From Liolophura sinensis (Eukaryota; Mollusca; Polyplacophora; Chitonida; Chitonidae): a stretch of 64,000 bases of DNA. A program made the position numbers and the translations under genes. The notes beneath the pieces are model-generated. The model ran no database searches, was not told the origin of the DNA, and was given only the letters and a program-made list of their open reading frames with translations. Location: contig NC_088302.1 of NCBI RefSeq assembly GCF_032854445.1, positions 42,820,645-42,884,644 on the forward strand. Direction: 5' to 3'. The first letter of the stretch is position 1. Each line of letters begins with the position of its first letter. Positions 1 to 13,280 of this stretch are shown piece after piece.

Positions 1-1054
1 GAACGGATTGTTGTTTATCACACGAAAAGGACGGTTTATTGCTTACCACACAAGAAAGGCTCACTTACCACTCACCATATTGCTATTCGTGGTTAAATGT
101 CATTGTTAATACCTTTGAGACTACTCCAACTCACAGCTAACTTGACTGAATCGGTTACAGTGACGAGGAGTCACTAAAGAAAAATCAGTAAAACTTCAGA
201 AAGCCCTGGCATAACAAAATTGTATCCTCCTACAGTATAGGTTTTCAAAAGGTGCAGTTGTATAGCTTAAACTAAGCACTGAACTGTTCACAATTCTATC
301 AGCGAAAGTATATGCTGTTATTTCTTCTTGGTTGTTAAAGATCTACTCAAGAGCAGGTGCAAAGCACTGTGCCTTATCTGGCAGCGAGAAAACAAAGTGA
401 CTCCGCCAGAATATTGCCTGTGGATAATGGATCTTCTTTTGATCCCCTGCTTGAAGAATGGCCCATATCCTTGATAGGAAACCTCGCTTTCACGTAGTGG
501 ACAATTCGGTTTGAATAACATATCTATCAACATATACGACATTTGCATCTTACTGGAATAATCTTCTCATGAGACATATATACTGATTGTCCTCACTTCG
601 CAAAGTTCACATCTGAAGTGATACACGAGGTAACCACTCATCGTCTCTATCCTCTGATGCATCACTTGCATTTGTCCGGTGACGATTGAAATAAAAAAAA
701 TTCCCCCAGACAATTTCAAATTACCCCATAGAACGGAAATACATGTACGTGTATGTATAAAGAAAATATGCCATAGATGGTTGAAAGATGTCTAGTAGGG
801 AAGTGGAGATAAAACAGTTCTGAAAAGAGAACGATAAAACACCTGCCCCATCCCAAAACTTAATTCTCGCATACTGATCTGAATGCATTTAACTTTCTAT
901 CTTTTTGTGCTTTTTTATTTCGTTGTTATGGATAAATTTGTACGTCTTTTCTCCTGTAAATAAAGAAAGAAGTTTTCACTCATGATGATATGTTTCCACT
1001 GAGCTTTTTCATGGTTGGAAAGGATATAATGTAACTTGAGTTATCCGACCTAAT
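1..1054. other. Left flank, no gene recognised
   Basis: AT-rich sequence with no frame that looks coding and no match to blocks A, C or D that I could see. A 76-codon minus-strand frame at 318-548 has no recognisable motif and is best treated as chance. It is the sequence outside the first copy of the duplicated block. Confidence 0.5.
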
Positions 1055-3387
1055 GGACTCGAGACCAATATAGTTTGATTAATTAAGCATATATAAGTCA
1101 CGGTACTAAGAACTTCGTATTCCTATTCCCATTAACAGTACTACCATAGTATTAGTAAAGCTCGTTTATGACAATGTAAAGTGTTAATCAAACAAATGAA
1201 GAGTGAATCCCTGCATGAACCGTTGATATCAGAATGACATTATCAAGCACAGATCGCCGAAGAAAAAAACATTTTGTGTGAGTGTTTTGTTATTTTATTT
1301 TATTGTCTGACGAAATTTGATTACTGTTCAAATAACTGGAATTCCATGAGTGTACACCAGCAGGGAGAATTACATAAGAGAGTTGAGCTGAGGAATTTTG
1401 GGAAGCGGTCTTATCGCGGAGCAGCATGTGATTAGCCTTCAAATAACCAAATAACCACTTACCATGAAGAACAGCCGGAAGTTATTCCGGTTTAGCACGC
1501 GGCTATCATAGGTTCACGACCCTCGTACACACTAAAAGCTTTTTTGCTTGACGGAAATTCATCAGAGTACGACAAATTGTTCGAATGAAGAGTTTTCGTA
1601 GGAAATTAATGCAAGAAAATAAAATGCCTTGTAGCTAACTTAGTTTGGACTTGTGAGTGAGTTTAAACGAGGAGTCTAGGAGCGAGGGTATTTATGGGGA
1701 GAGATGAACTATATCGATTCTCATCAGGGATGTCAAGTGTTTATACCAGTGCGCCAATTCCGTTTGTCAGACGGTAAATATGTCTGTTTAGCACAACCTT
1801 CTAGCCAAATCTTGGCGGAGCTCTGTCACATGGCTGAGCCGCCAGCATGGCCAAGGGCTAGGTTATGGCCGGATGACTATGTTCTCACAGATATGGTCCC
1901 ACTTTTGTTGCCTCAATTTTGGTGATGGCATGGCGTTGTGCGTTCATACATTTCACAACCCTGCATCCTTCGACACTGAATTGCCTGGCCCAACACCCAA
2001 ACATTACACTAAATATGCCCAATTGTTTTGAGGATGAACATAAGATGTTTTGTCTGCTCTCAGTGTATATGTACCAAAGTAGTTCTAAACAACAATGCTG
2101 ATGTTCTTTCTGTATTTCTGAAAAAAGAGACAAACAATTAGCTAGACTTGTTTATTCATGTATGTACCCAGAGCTAAGAGGTACTGCAGAAATTATACTG
2201 TCAGTCAAGATGAACCCGAGGAATACAAACATAGTAATAAATGCCTAATTGCTAATCATATTGTAAATGCAAACGTCACAAGTGCGCCACTATTTTTTGG
2301 GGCTTCATAAAATCAACGTCGAGGAGAAAAATTAAACAATTTAGCGGAACTCGGTAACCTCAAGGCACAAGAGCAGAACTTAATGGAATTGTACAGCTGG
2401 GGTCATGGGATGCTCTACTAACATACCACAGCTGGTAATTGAAACAAATTACCATTCCAGATGAAAAAGAAAGGTTCTGCGAGGTGACTTCGGACATAGA
2501 TTCCTAAAGGATATTCTACTCCTCTACCAGCTTTGTGTCGCTGTTTTGATGATATTGTACTGCTCTATACATAAACTATAGACCCGTGCGTCACGGCGTG
2601 CCCGGGAATCATGTTAGTGGGTAAAGCATACAGAAGTCCACTGGGGTAATAACATCATCAGCCGACAAGACTGAATGCCACCCCTCCCCCACCAACCCTC
2701 ACGTCCCGTTCAACTCCCCATGACAATGTCATGTGGCATTACTATCAAAGCACTAGAATCCTAGTACGTAAACAAAACATCTCGTGAGATTTGACAGTAG
2801 ATACAAGCCTTCAAATCTAATCACACTAAAGCTCTGGACTAAACTGTTAGATGGTACACTCTCGAATACCAACTCCTCCACCCAAATCCCTCGGCGAAGA
2901 TGACAAAGGAGAAGTTAAACTGGCATCAGATTCCGCCGTTAACTCAGCTGGAGCATAAATCAAACCCGTACAGTGAAGGCAGTAAATGACACAGATATGT
3001 GGTTCCATGGGCGTGAGTATTCAACCACAGGTATAGCACATGTCATTAACACGGATCTTAATGGAAAGTGGGTACAATATGGTGTATGCAGTGAGTTGAA
3101 GCGCAAGCTAGTCACTTTCACGCCAAATGGTCTAGACTATCTCAGTTAAGATCTAAGCCCTTGACCTATGAAGCGAAGTCATCAAATACAACTCCACGCC
3201 TATGGCCTTAAATCTGATGTTTGTCCAGTGTTTTTGTCAAATGATAATCTTTAGCGTCCTCGCTTATGTAACATTGTACTGAATAAGGCCCGAAGCGCCT
3301 TACTAATATATAGCGATTTTCATTTCTTTGGGGTTTTACAATTTACTCGTCTATGCGATGGCGTTGGAAATACCGCCACAAGCTGCC

Positions 3388-3403
3388 AAGTACATCTGTA
3401 CTT
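3388..3403. promoter_or_regulatory. Conserved 16-bp palindrome (copy in A1)
   Basis: AAGTACATCTGTACTT is an inverted repeat of two 7-base arms around TC. It is identical in A2 (9538-9553) and A3 (17728-17743) although the flanks have diverged. It loosely resembles a steroid-receptor-type inverted repeat, but the spacer is 2 rather than 3. A protein-binding role is only inferred. Confidence 0.3.
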
Positions 3404-4996
3404 GATCTCTTGTATTCAAACACGTGATTTCAAGTGAACTAGCCTCAATTAGTTCTCTGTGGCTTTGTATTCTAAGTTCCTCTAATTTCAACCTACATGT
3501 ACAGTTTTCTTTTTAAATATTAAAATCTGCTATCCGTGATCAGTTTCCAAACGCATTCGTTTGCTGTAAAGCACATCAGACAAATTGATTAACCTAATCT
3601 GTGTATTCGGTCTACATGAATGACATTATTGGGTTTCAAAGCAGTATTTTTCATGATTAGCTCAAACCCAGATTATTGCCATTCTGTAGGCGTTTGAGTA
3701 AGTAATTTGATGTGTCGAGCCAGCCCCAAATGGCGGTCACAGATTAAAACCGCTATGAGGGTGGAGATAGCAGGCTAACAGAGCGGCTGTCTGTGATCTC
3801 ACGTAACGCCCCAGGCTCACTGGTTAGCCATAACCCAACGCTCGCACCTTTCTGAGTAGATCGGCCCAGCGTGCAATGTTTTGTTCAATTGATCTGAGCC
3901 AGGATGCTGAGGCAATTGGTGGCTTTGCTGGCTATGTTTACCTGTATAGCAGGCATCAGGACACGTGGAGAATTAACGGGACAAGCCTTGTGAATTATAT
4001 CTTGTGAGCCTGTGTGGCTACCTCACAGAAGATATAGTACGTGCTGTTTATTGTCAAAGGGACTGAGTGACACTAATCTGGGAGGGACAACAAATGGAAA
4101 AAGAAATTGTTACAACACCTTCTCCCAAGGCTTAAACCAGATTGCTTCTGTAGTGCTTTCTCCCCTTTTCGTTATTTTCATTGAAATATTTATTATATGT
4201 GAGGACAGTACGGCATTTTGTGTGTTTCTGGAGAACTGACGTCTAAAAAACTGCAGGTGGCATGACTGAATATTGCCGTACCTAATTATGCTAAAAACAT
4301 TGTGTCAAGGCATGTAGCAGTGGGCACTTTTACGCATTTCTATGAACCATTATAATAAAACCCTAACTGACTGATTCCCAACTCTTACCATATCTTCCCT
4401 CTGCTGTAGTCTTTTGTTGTCATGCACTTCATCACAGTAGTGCAAATAGAGTTATTTAACCGTTTTGTTTAAACAAAGATGAAGATTTGTGGATTATTCC
4501 TGTTTTGAAAATTGTCTCATTAACTTCCTTCGGTGGGTTAAATACATTGGGGGCATCGGAAGACAGTGTTTTAACTTTTGCTTGCTTGTGTTGCCTAAAA
4601 AGGGTCCGGCACAACGACTGACCTTATTCTACAATCGTGTAGACAGATGATACGTCTGTCACTGTATAGAAATACAGCCTGATTTTCTCCGGCATATGCA
4701 ACTGTAATTTCTGTTCCCTTCAAGAATTTTATGGTTGACGCCTAACTAGAGAATCACTAAGAATCTCACAAGTGTTTAGCTATTCACATCACGGATTTTG
4801 TTTTTCAAAGCGTGTTGTCAAGCTTCTCCGTAAAGAATGAAATAGCTGCATGGCTTTATGTGCCATATTTATTTGGTTTGTAATCCCCCGTGGTTCAGTG
4901 TTCACATGGGTTGTCTGTTTTCAGCTGGAGTGAGTATGGTACAGGTGAAAACCATCTGGAATCAAAATGGTCTAAATATATGAAGCAAATATATAT

Positions 4997-5164
4997 GTCC
5001 TCAACCAGGGTCGACGGGTACACGTGTCAGTATTGTTTGCCCACAACACTAGTAACTGTGGTTCACCTGACAGGTTTGGTCCCATTGTTCGTCCTCAACC
5101 AGGGTCGACGGGTACACGTGTCAGTATTGTTTGCCCACAACACTAGTAACTGTGGTTCACCTGA
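4997..5164 (+). repeat. Perfect 94-bp period tandem duplication in A1
   Basis: Bases 4997-5070 are repeated without a visible mismatch at 5091-5164, separated by a 20-base linker. The repeated part contains GGGTCGACGGGTACACGTGT and ends GTGGTTCACCTGA. A2 (about 10930-11125) and A3 (about 19600-19830) have degenerate minisatellite-like units at the same place. The perfect identity shows that the A1 duplication or homogenisation is young. Confidence 0.85.
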
Positions 5165-6120
5165 GGGGTTTTGTCAGATTGTGCGGAGGCATGGTTTCTT
5201 CTTAGCGCTGTAAGTTGGTGCAATTTGGGCATAATTTATTGGTGGCGCTCTCCTCTGGAGATTGCACATCCTAATCGACGGGAAAAAACCATGTAACACT
5301 ATTTATTTAAGCATCAGTAAGGTTCTGAACCGGACTATTTGGGTCGACATTATGTCTCATTTATCGACAAAGGCATCTCGTTAAAGATAATTTGATAGGG
5401 GACCCTGTAGCCTGAACAGACAGACATCCGGGCTTCCAGGCCTGTCAATTTCTAGTATTGTTACCGAACACAGAGCCAAAGTTTGGCATTCTGTGGATAT
5501 CATGGAACATTGAGCGTGATTATGTGCATACGTTGCCAAGATGATCAACGATGTTCTGCTACTACTTTGACCTTTCCACCTTTTATCTTCGTCCACAATG
5601 ACAAATCAGTCAGCTTGATGTTTTCGTCAAAACCCCATTCAGCATCTTGTCACCTGTTTATTCTGTAAGTCCATATAAGTTAGCTTCTTTCAAAGAAAAA
5701 ATGAAAGATCACTTTAGATGCTGCTGCATTGAACACAAGCAGTGCGAACGTTTTCCTTGAAAGGTTTAATTCCTCGCTTGGCGTTTAGCATGAAGGGTAT
5801 AGTGCAACGACTGGTTGACCCGTATGTGTATAATGATTCGAGGGGCAGCTTACTTGCCTTCGGTAAGTCGTCTCAGTGAAAGCAGCACTAGAAAAAAGAG
5901 CGGTGGAAATCCGTACTCCAACAAGGGGGTACATTACATACACCCTAAGGATTCCTTCGTCGTCAAATTTTCTAAACAAAATACATCAGCCTTATATCAA
6001 TTTGTTCAAGGGTTAAACGGTTGGGAGTCACGTTTTCTTGCCAATCAGCAGAACGCCGTTTTCCTTACAAAAAAAAAAACGAAGCCTGGAAGAAGCCTTT
6101 TGTGTATTGTAAAGAAGCCA

Positions 6121-6357
6121 CTGAGTCGATGCCCTAGGACTCTCATGCATGAAAGGTGGAATGAAAATTCCGTATGACTCAGAAGATGTGCATTTTAAGG
6201 TGTGGAGACTGCCTGCTATTTCGATCAAAGAACGACGCAGAAATCGCCACCATGCTGCAGCGTAGCAATCTCCTTAGATGATTCATTGACACTATAGATG
6301 CTTCTGATTTTGAAACGTCAAAAGATATTACGCGCATTTTAGGACAAACCGTAATGA
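6121..6357. other. Junction between A1 and A2
   Basis: Short stretch joining the end of A1 to the start of A2. No block C sequence is present here, unlike the A2-C1-A3 order further right. A 120-codon frame at 5815-6177 ends near here but lies on block A sequence whose frame is not kept in A2 or A3. Confidence 0.5.
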
Positions 6358-7230
6358 ATTCGACACCAACATATATTGACTAATTAGGCATGTGTCGGAC
6401 GAGGTTCAATGATCTTCGCATTGCTGCTCTCGTTAACATTAACATAATGGTATTGGTAAATCTTGTTTACGACAATGTACGATGTTAATCAAATAAATGA
6501 AAAGTGAATCCTTGCATGAACCGTTGATATCAGAATGACATTGTCAAGCACGGCTCTCCGAAAAAAGTAAACCATTTCGATTGAGAGTTTCACATTTTTA
6601 TTTTGTTCCCTGACGAAATTTGATTACTGTTCAAATAGCTGGAATAGCATCAATGTGAACTAACAGAGAGTATTACGTAAGAGAGTTGTGTTGAGGCATT
6701 GTGAGGAAGTGGTGCTAAGGAGGAGTAACATCTGATTAGTCTTCTTCACACAGTAAAACACTAGCTAATAATCGTTGACTAGGAATAACGACTGAAAGTT
6801 ATTCCGGTTTAGCAAGTGGCTATGATAGGTTCACGATCGTCGTACACACTGAAAGCTTCTGTGCTTCTTTCTGCTTGACGGAAATTCGTCAGAGTGCGAC
6901 AAATTGTTCGAATGAAGAGATTTCCTGGCAAATTAATGCAACAAAGCAGATCACTTGTCGCTAACGCAGTTTGGACGTGTGAGTGAATTCAAACTAGGAG
7001 ATTAGGAGCGAGGGCATCTGCGAGGAGAGATGTACTACATCGATTCTCAACGTCAAGTGTCTATACTAGTGGGCCAGTTCCGTCTATCTGGCGGTAAATA
7101 TGTCGGTTTCGCATAACCTTCCAGCCAAATCCTTGCGAAGGTCTGTCCTCTTGCTGACCCGCCAAGGTGTAGGTCACTATGTTCTAACAGAAATGGTGCA
7201 CACTTTTGGTGAGGGCATGGCGCCATATGT

Positions 7231-7465
7231 TCATACATGTATTACCGAGGAGCTTCTCGCCAATGCGGTCGCTGTGAGTTCAAGTGTAGCTCATGCTGGC
7301 TCTGTGGCCGTACGTGGGAAGGTCTGACAGCAACCTGCGGATGGTCGTGGGTTTTCCCCGGGCTCTGTTGGGTTTCCTCCCACCATAATGTTGGCCGCCG
7401 TCGTATAAATGATATATCCTTAAATACGGCGTAAAACATTAATCAAATCAAATAAATCATACATG
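7231..7465 (+). mobile_element. 5'-truncated tRNA-derived SINE with target-site duplication
   Basis: The body at 7240-7456 matches the body and tail of the family (CTCTCACCAATGCGGTCGCTGTG-like start, CCACCATAATG, GGCCGCCGTCGTATAA, GGCGTAAAACATTAATC and an A-rich tail). It lacks the tRNA-like head with the A box. A 9-base direct repeat, TCATACATG, flanks it at 7231-7239 and 7457-7465. A1 has the uninterrupted site near 1950 (GTTCATACATTTC), so the insertion is specific to A2. Confidence 0.85.
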
Positions 7466-7864
7466 CATTTGACAAAAGCCTGGATTCTTCCCCTCTGAGT
7501 CTCCTGACTGATTACCCAAACATGGTACTAAATATGCCAAAGATGCCTAAGGATCATGATAATATATTTTGTGGTCTGTCATTTTAGATGTACCAAAGTA
7601 GGTGTACACAACACTATTAGTGATCTTTTTGCATACTTGTTCCCAATAACCACATAACTTTCGTCGTAAATAGAGCAGCGTTTAACAGCATGTATTCCAC
7701 ACTTGGACTTTTTATTCTACAGCCTAACGCTCAGCAGTGTGCAGCTTTAATATTTACATTTTTAATAGGCCTACTGAAAACGAAATACAAGGCAAGCAAT
7801 CGGAAAAAGAAAACGAGTTTACTTAATGGCCATGCTCCTAGGATAACTACCTGTATTTCTGTAA

Positions 7865-7965
7865 GACGACATAACCAGTGACGTATGACAACTTTACAAT
7901 TAACTGACGTAACCTATAACCAGTAACATATGACCACCATATCAGTAACGCCTGACCATTAGATA
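7865..7965 (+). repeat. Short tandem motif array (CCAGTGACGTATGAC) in A2
   Basis: Imperfect repeats of a roughly 18-25 base unit of the form ACCAGTGACGTATGACNAC. The unit contains TGACGTA, close to a CRE/ATF half-palindrome. A longer version is in A3 (15735-15905), and inverted remnants are seen near 39750 and 51740. It is a local minisatellite within block A. Confidence 0.55.
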
Positions 7966-8366
7966 TTATTATTCAACATTCAACATTTTGCTGTACATTT
8001 TCTGAAAAAAGTGTATAATCCGTTATATATCACAAAAAATCTGCGAACAAATCCATGAATGTCTTTGATGCTTTCCAGACCTGTAGGTCCTAAGCCAAAC
8101 TAAAAAGTTGAACTTAACTTTTCCTGCTATTTAAGCACATACACACACGGACAGCTAGAGTAAAACTTTAAGGGATGTAAACTGACAAGAGGACGGATTT
8201 CATCGACTACATGTGACCAACTACTACATGTTCGATGCTGGTGTATTATAGTCACTTTATCGTGATGCTAAAAGTAAAGCGCAAATAAGTTTGACGGTAC
8301 TAAGTATGTGCTGAGTATGTCAGGCTAAATGTGGCTACCAATAATATGCATCTTCAAGGAGTGCAT

Positions 8367-8414
8367 CCCTCCCCCCACCCCCCCCCCCCACCCCCCCACC
8401 CCCCACCCCCCCCC
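8367..8414 (-). repeat. Poly-C tract with G-quadruplex potential on the minus strand
   Basis: Seven C runs, of five to twelve bases, broken by single A or T bases, ending at CATCGACGG. Read on the minus strand it gives at least four G runs with one-base loops, which fits the usual G-quadruplex pattern. It is absent from A1 and A3. Confidence 0.75.
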
Positions 8415-8915
8415 ATCGACGGTTTCGCCAAATGCAAGAAAACAAAATAAAACAAAAACAAAGATGGAGAAAAACAGAAAACAAAACAATTAGCTGGACG
8501 CTTTTATTTATGCATGTATTTCCACATACATACTTTGAGATCATCAGTCCTTGGGCTAAGTGGTCGTACGGAAATTATAACGTCAGTCTTTGTTATTGAA
8601 CTCAAAGAAAACAGACAAGGTAATAAACGTCTAATTGCTAATCATACTGTAATGTGAAAGGTACATGGCTACTGTTAACCTACTTAGCCTCAAAAAAATC
8701 TACGGTTTTTTTACGCCATTTAGTGGTACTCGGTGACCTCAAGATGTGGGAGTGGAACGTAATAGAATTGTACAACTGAGGTCATGGGACGCTCTACTAA
8801 CATACTAAAGCTGATAATCGAGACCAATTACCATTCGAGATGAAGAATTAAGGGGATGCGCGAGGTGATATCGGACTTAATACACGAAGCTATTCAACTC
8901 CACTACCAGCTCTAT

Positions 8916-9041
<126 letters not shown>

Positions 9042-10929
9042 GTGGACTATGGACTCAAATCCCTTTGCGAATATGATAAAATAGAAGCTAAACTGGCTTC
9101 AGATTCCAAAGACAACTCAGTTTGAGCATAAATCAAACCAGTAGATGCCCACGGGCCTGAGAACGCACAGTGTTGCTCCACGGGTACAGTGCATGTCACT
9201 GACACAGATCTTGATGAACAGTATATACAATAAAGTGTATGCAGTGACTAAAAGTGCAAGTAAATCACTTTCCTGCTTACGCCGTAAACTATCTCAGTTA
9301 GGATCCAAGCCCTTGACCAATGAAGCAAAGCCATCGGATACAATTCTCGCCTGTGGACTTAAGTCTGAAGTTTGCCTGCCCTCCAGTGTTTTCCTCAGCT
9401 CATAAACTCTACTACCGCCGCTTATGTAGCAAATTATTAGATAAGGTGCCAAGTATATAACAAATATACAGCCACTTTTATTTCTTTAGCGTTTTACCTT
9501 GAAATCGTCCATGCGACGGCATGGGGAACAACTTGACAAGTACATCTGTACTTGATCTACTGCAATCGAACACGTGATTTCAAGTTTCGTTCTTAACATC
9601 AACTTAAGTGCACATGTCTTCTTTACAAACATTTGTAAGGCCTGTTATCCGTGTGATACCAGTTTTCAAACGCAGATATTTGGTGTAAAGCACATCAGAC
9701 AAATTGATTAACCTAATCTGTATGTTGGAACCACATGAATGGTAGGATTGGATTTCAAATCAGTATTTTCATGATTACCTAACTTCCGGATTATTGTCAT
9801 TCTGCAGGTGTTTGAGTAAGTAACTTTATGTGTCGACTCAGTCCCACACTGGGGCACACAATAAAGCCGTTATGAGAGTGGAGATAGCAGGCTACTAGCA
9901 GAGCGACTGTCTGTGAATGCTTCGGGCTCATCCATTACGTCTATTTAAACACTCGTACCTTTTTTAGTAGATCGGCTCAGCTCGGAGTTCTTTGATCGAT
10001 TGATCTTAGCGAGTGTTCGGAGGTAATTGGTGGATTTGCTGTCCATGTTTACATATATAACAGATATCGGAACACGTGGAGAATTAAAGGGACAAGACCA
10101 TTCGAACATGGTGTGAACCCCTGTGGCTACTTCACACAACGTATACACGTTGTTTTAATGTCAAACTTAGGGAGAGAGTGGTATTAATCGGGCAGGTAAA
10201 ATGGAAACACAAAAACCTTTTCCCGAAGGCTTAAACCAGAATGCTTATGTGGTGCAACGGTCCCCTGTTCATTATTTACATTTAAATATTTATTATACCT
10301 GACGACAGTGCGTCACTTTGAGTATTTCTAGACCACTGACGTCTAATACATTGCGGTTAAGAAAAAACAACTCTGGAGTTGTACTTAGGTAGCAGGTGAT
10401 AAATCTGTCACTGTATACAAATACCGCGTTAATATCTTCGGCATAAGTTACTGTATCTTCCGTTCTTTTTAAGACGTTTTCATTAAGGCGCAACCAAACA
10501 ATCAGTGAGAATTTCACGACTACACATTCTCCGTAAAGAATTAAACAAACAAGTGATTGTCAGTTATAATATGAGGCTTTTGTTTGGTGACACAATCTTT
10601 ATAAACCTATAGGTGGATTATTCAAACTGTACAAATACGCCTACCCGAAATTAACATAGGTATCGTACTCTTAAAGCCTGATTCATTATGATGCGGCACA
10701 TAGAAATAATCTGCCTTCCCTTGATTTATCTTTAATTCTTGATATCAAAGGTGTACTTGATGTACCATCTTTATTTGGTCAGTAATTTCCCGTGAATCAG
10801 TGCTCAGACTTACACGTGTGAGCCATCGTCAGCGTGTGTCAAGGAGTAATGCGCCATTTGTTGGAACCACAATGGCCAGACTGTATGTAGCAATGGCCTA
10901 ATCCCTGCCAGAGTCTTAATGTACGCAAA

Positions 10930-11125
10930 ACATTGTACATGTGGCAGAGATGGTTTATCCTGAACACCAGTTATTAAGGTGCACGTCAGAGGTTAGAAGG
11001 GAAAACATGGTTTCTCCTCAGCCAGAGTCAACTGGTACACGTGGAGGGAATGGTTTACTTTGAGCAAAAGGAAATGTGGTACTCCTGATAGGAATGGTTT
11101 AACCGTGGTGCACCAGGCAGGTTTG
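10930..11125 (+). repeat. Degenerate minisatellite in A2
   Basis: Several imperfect units built on GTACATGTGGCAG...GGTTTATCCTGAAC and GTACACGTGG...GGTTTACTTTGAGC, each ending near a GTGGTGCAC-like string. It occupies the same place as the perfect 94-bp duplication of A1 and the units of A3 (19600-19830). Confidence 0.55.
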
Positions 11126-11974
11126 TTTAATTGTACAATTTTTGTTGTGTCTTGCTCTGGAAATTGCATCTTTTGAGCGCCCGGAAAGAACTGTGTAACA
11201 TCATTAATATAAGAAGTAATAAAGTCCTGAACCGGACTATTTGGTCGACATTACGTCTCATTTACCGACAAAGACATCTCGTTAAAGATAATTTGATATG
11301 GGAACCTGTTGCCTGAACAGACAGGCATCCGGGCTTCCTGGCCTGTCAATTTCCAGTGTTCTTACCGAACACGGAGTCAAAGTTTGGCATTTGGCGGATA
11401 CCAGGGACATTGTGCGTGATTATGTGCGTACGGTGCAGCAAAGATCAATGATGTTAAGCTGCTACTTTGACCTTTCCACCTTTTATCTTCGTCCACAATG
11501 ACAAATCAGTCAGCTTGATGTGTTCGTAAATATGCCATTCAGCACCTCGTCACTGGTTTATTCTGTAAGTTCCTACAAGTTGTGTTCGTCCAAAAAAATG
11601 AGAGGTCTCTTGGATGATGCTGCATTCAACACAAGCAGTGCAAAATAAAGTAGATCAACCGTATATCAATTTTTGTCAGTGGTTAAATGGTTGGTAAATC
11701 CCCGTTGCCAAGGTGCACAGCACTGTTTTCTAAATAAAAACGAAGCCTGGAATAGGCCTTTTGTGCTTTTCCATTTCGGAATTGCAAATTAAGTAAGCTG
11801 TAAATGGCTGAATGCTTCTACATCTTCATTTCTTTCAACAGCAAACCGAAAAAAGAATATCAGGTTAGGTGTTAGGGAGTGAGGGAACCGAAAATGACGG
11901 ATTTCTAAATGAGGAGTAGTCATGGTCAGAAGATTATATTTACATACCACTTTACCCATAGAACTACTGCTGAC

Positions 11975-12190
11975 ATCCTCTCCGGTCGTACGTGGGAAGG
12001 TCTGTCAGCAGCTTGCGGATGCTCGTGGGTTTCAGCCAACCATAATGTTGGCCGCCGTCGTATATGTATTTATTTATTTATTTGACGCCGTACTCAAGAA
12101 AATTTCACTTATATGAGGGCATCCAGCATTATGGTAGGGGTGCTGTCGTACATGTAAATGTGAAATATTCTTGAGTATGACGTTAAATTA
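11975..12190. mobile_element. Composite SINE remnant in head-to-tail inversion
   Basis: A plus-strand SINE fragment (CTCTCCGGTCGTACGTGGGA to GGCCGCCGTCGTAT, about 11975-12065) runs straight into an inverted SINE tail (TTTGACGCCGTACTCAAG to CAGCATTATGG, about 12080-12135). A second plus-strand tail follows (GTGAAATATTCTTGAGTATG to about 12185). It lies at the A2-C1 boundary and looks like nested or rearranged insertions. Confidence 0.7.
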
Positions 12191-13185
12191 TATACTATAA
12201 CAACATCGACTTGTCACCTACAACAATTTGTCTCCTTATTTTTCTCTTTTCAAGTATGTCTAGGGTATTATGTCTTTACTTGCCACGTAATATATCTTGT
12301 TTTATATGTTAGACACTGGGCGTGTCCAAACAGCTCGGCAGATGGATCTTAATATCTGGACGGAGTACGGCGTAAAACACAAAGCAAATAAATATATATT
12401 ATCTGTGAATTTTACGCGTACGAATAATAACGATCGGTAAACGTAGGGGTCAAATAAGCAATGCCACCATAAGCGATGACTTCTGGACAGTGACAACCGT
12501 AATTATTATTTAGATTCTAACATTAACCATCTTTTTATCTTTTAACATGCTCATAACATTGCCCAACATTGACCTAATTGGGTTAATTCTATCTCTTTCA
12601 ACATTAGTTTAACGGTGTATGTAAGGTAACATTGTCGTCCGAGAACTGGTCAGGGAAAACTTGGATTTGTGTCAGAAATTCTTGGCATGTGATAGTTCAC
12701 TGCTAAAACGATTTTCTGTCTTCAATTCAGACTACAAAAAGAAACGGTAATAAGATACGAATAAGGACAATTTTGAATCAATTGTCGGTATTTTTTATCA
12801 AGAATTTAATTAGGGTGGATGTCAGATTTCTATGCACCATTATGTCATTCATCATTTGTGAACATGCCTACTTTCTTGTGCAGATTGAGAGATCACGAAT
12901 TTGGCCATTTCCCAAACAAAGCTGCTGGAACAGAGTTTTGTCAAAGACACTCCCCATGGAAGCCAGCCAAGCCAGGCGAGTGTTAGTTACAGCGATGTTC
13001 TGCTCGACCCCTTTTTGAACGCTGTACACGTCTATAGCATCGTTCCCTCAAAAGACATTGTGTCGATTTTTACCTCATGGAAGAAGATATCTGAGGCAAG
13101 TTTTTGTAGATAATCGAGCCAATCGGATGGCTTCTAACCATGTAAGTTTGTTGGCAAGATTTACCCGAAAATGGTTCACAATATT

Positions 13186-13280
13186 CTGTTGGGTTTCCTC
13201 CCAACTTAAGGCTGGCCGCATCATAAAGTGAAATCTTCTTAAAGACAACGTAAAGCACCAGTCAAATAAATAAATCAATA
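13186..13280 (+). mobile_element. SINE 3' fragment in C1
   Basis: TGGGTTTCCTCCCAACTTAA followed by GGCTGGCCGCATCATAAAGTG and CACCAGTCAAATAAATAAATC is a diverged SINE 3' half. The orthologous fragment in C2 (21497-21560) has lost its middle, so insertion preceded the C duplication and decay followed. Confidence 0.8.

Larger units (their letters stand above)
1055..6120 (+). repeat. Block A, copy A1 (segmental duplication, direct)
   Basis: First of three direct copies of a roughly 5 kb block. Shared landmarks in order: the stretch around 1190-1250 with GAACCGTTGATATCAGAATG (again near 6520); the stretch near 1550-1590 with TTGACGGAAATTC and GACAAATTGTTCGAATGAAG (again near 6880-6920); the stretch at 2390-2560 with CTCTACTAACATAC and CTACCAGCT; a 16-bp palindrome at 3388-3403; the stretch at 3710-4010 with ACACGTGGAGAATTAA; and 5310-5500 with GAACCGGACTATTTGG. 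The order is the same in A2. A3 lacks the part before about 2070. Divergence is substantial, with many small indels, so the duplication is not recent. No shared open frame runs through the block, which argues that it is non-coding or intronic. Confidence 0.85.

Noticed and set aside
5815-6177. 120-codon plus-strand frame
   Set aside because: It lies on the end of block A, where A2 and A3 have indels and stops in the same place; it includes a poly-A run and no recognisable motif.
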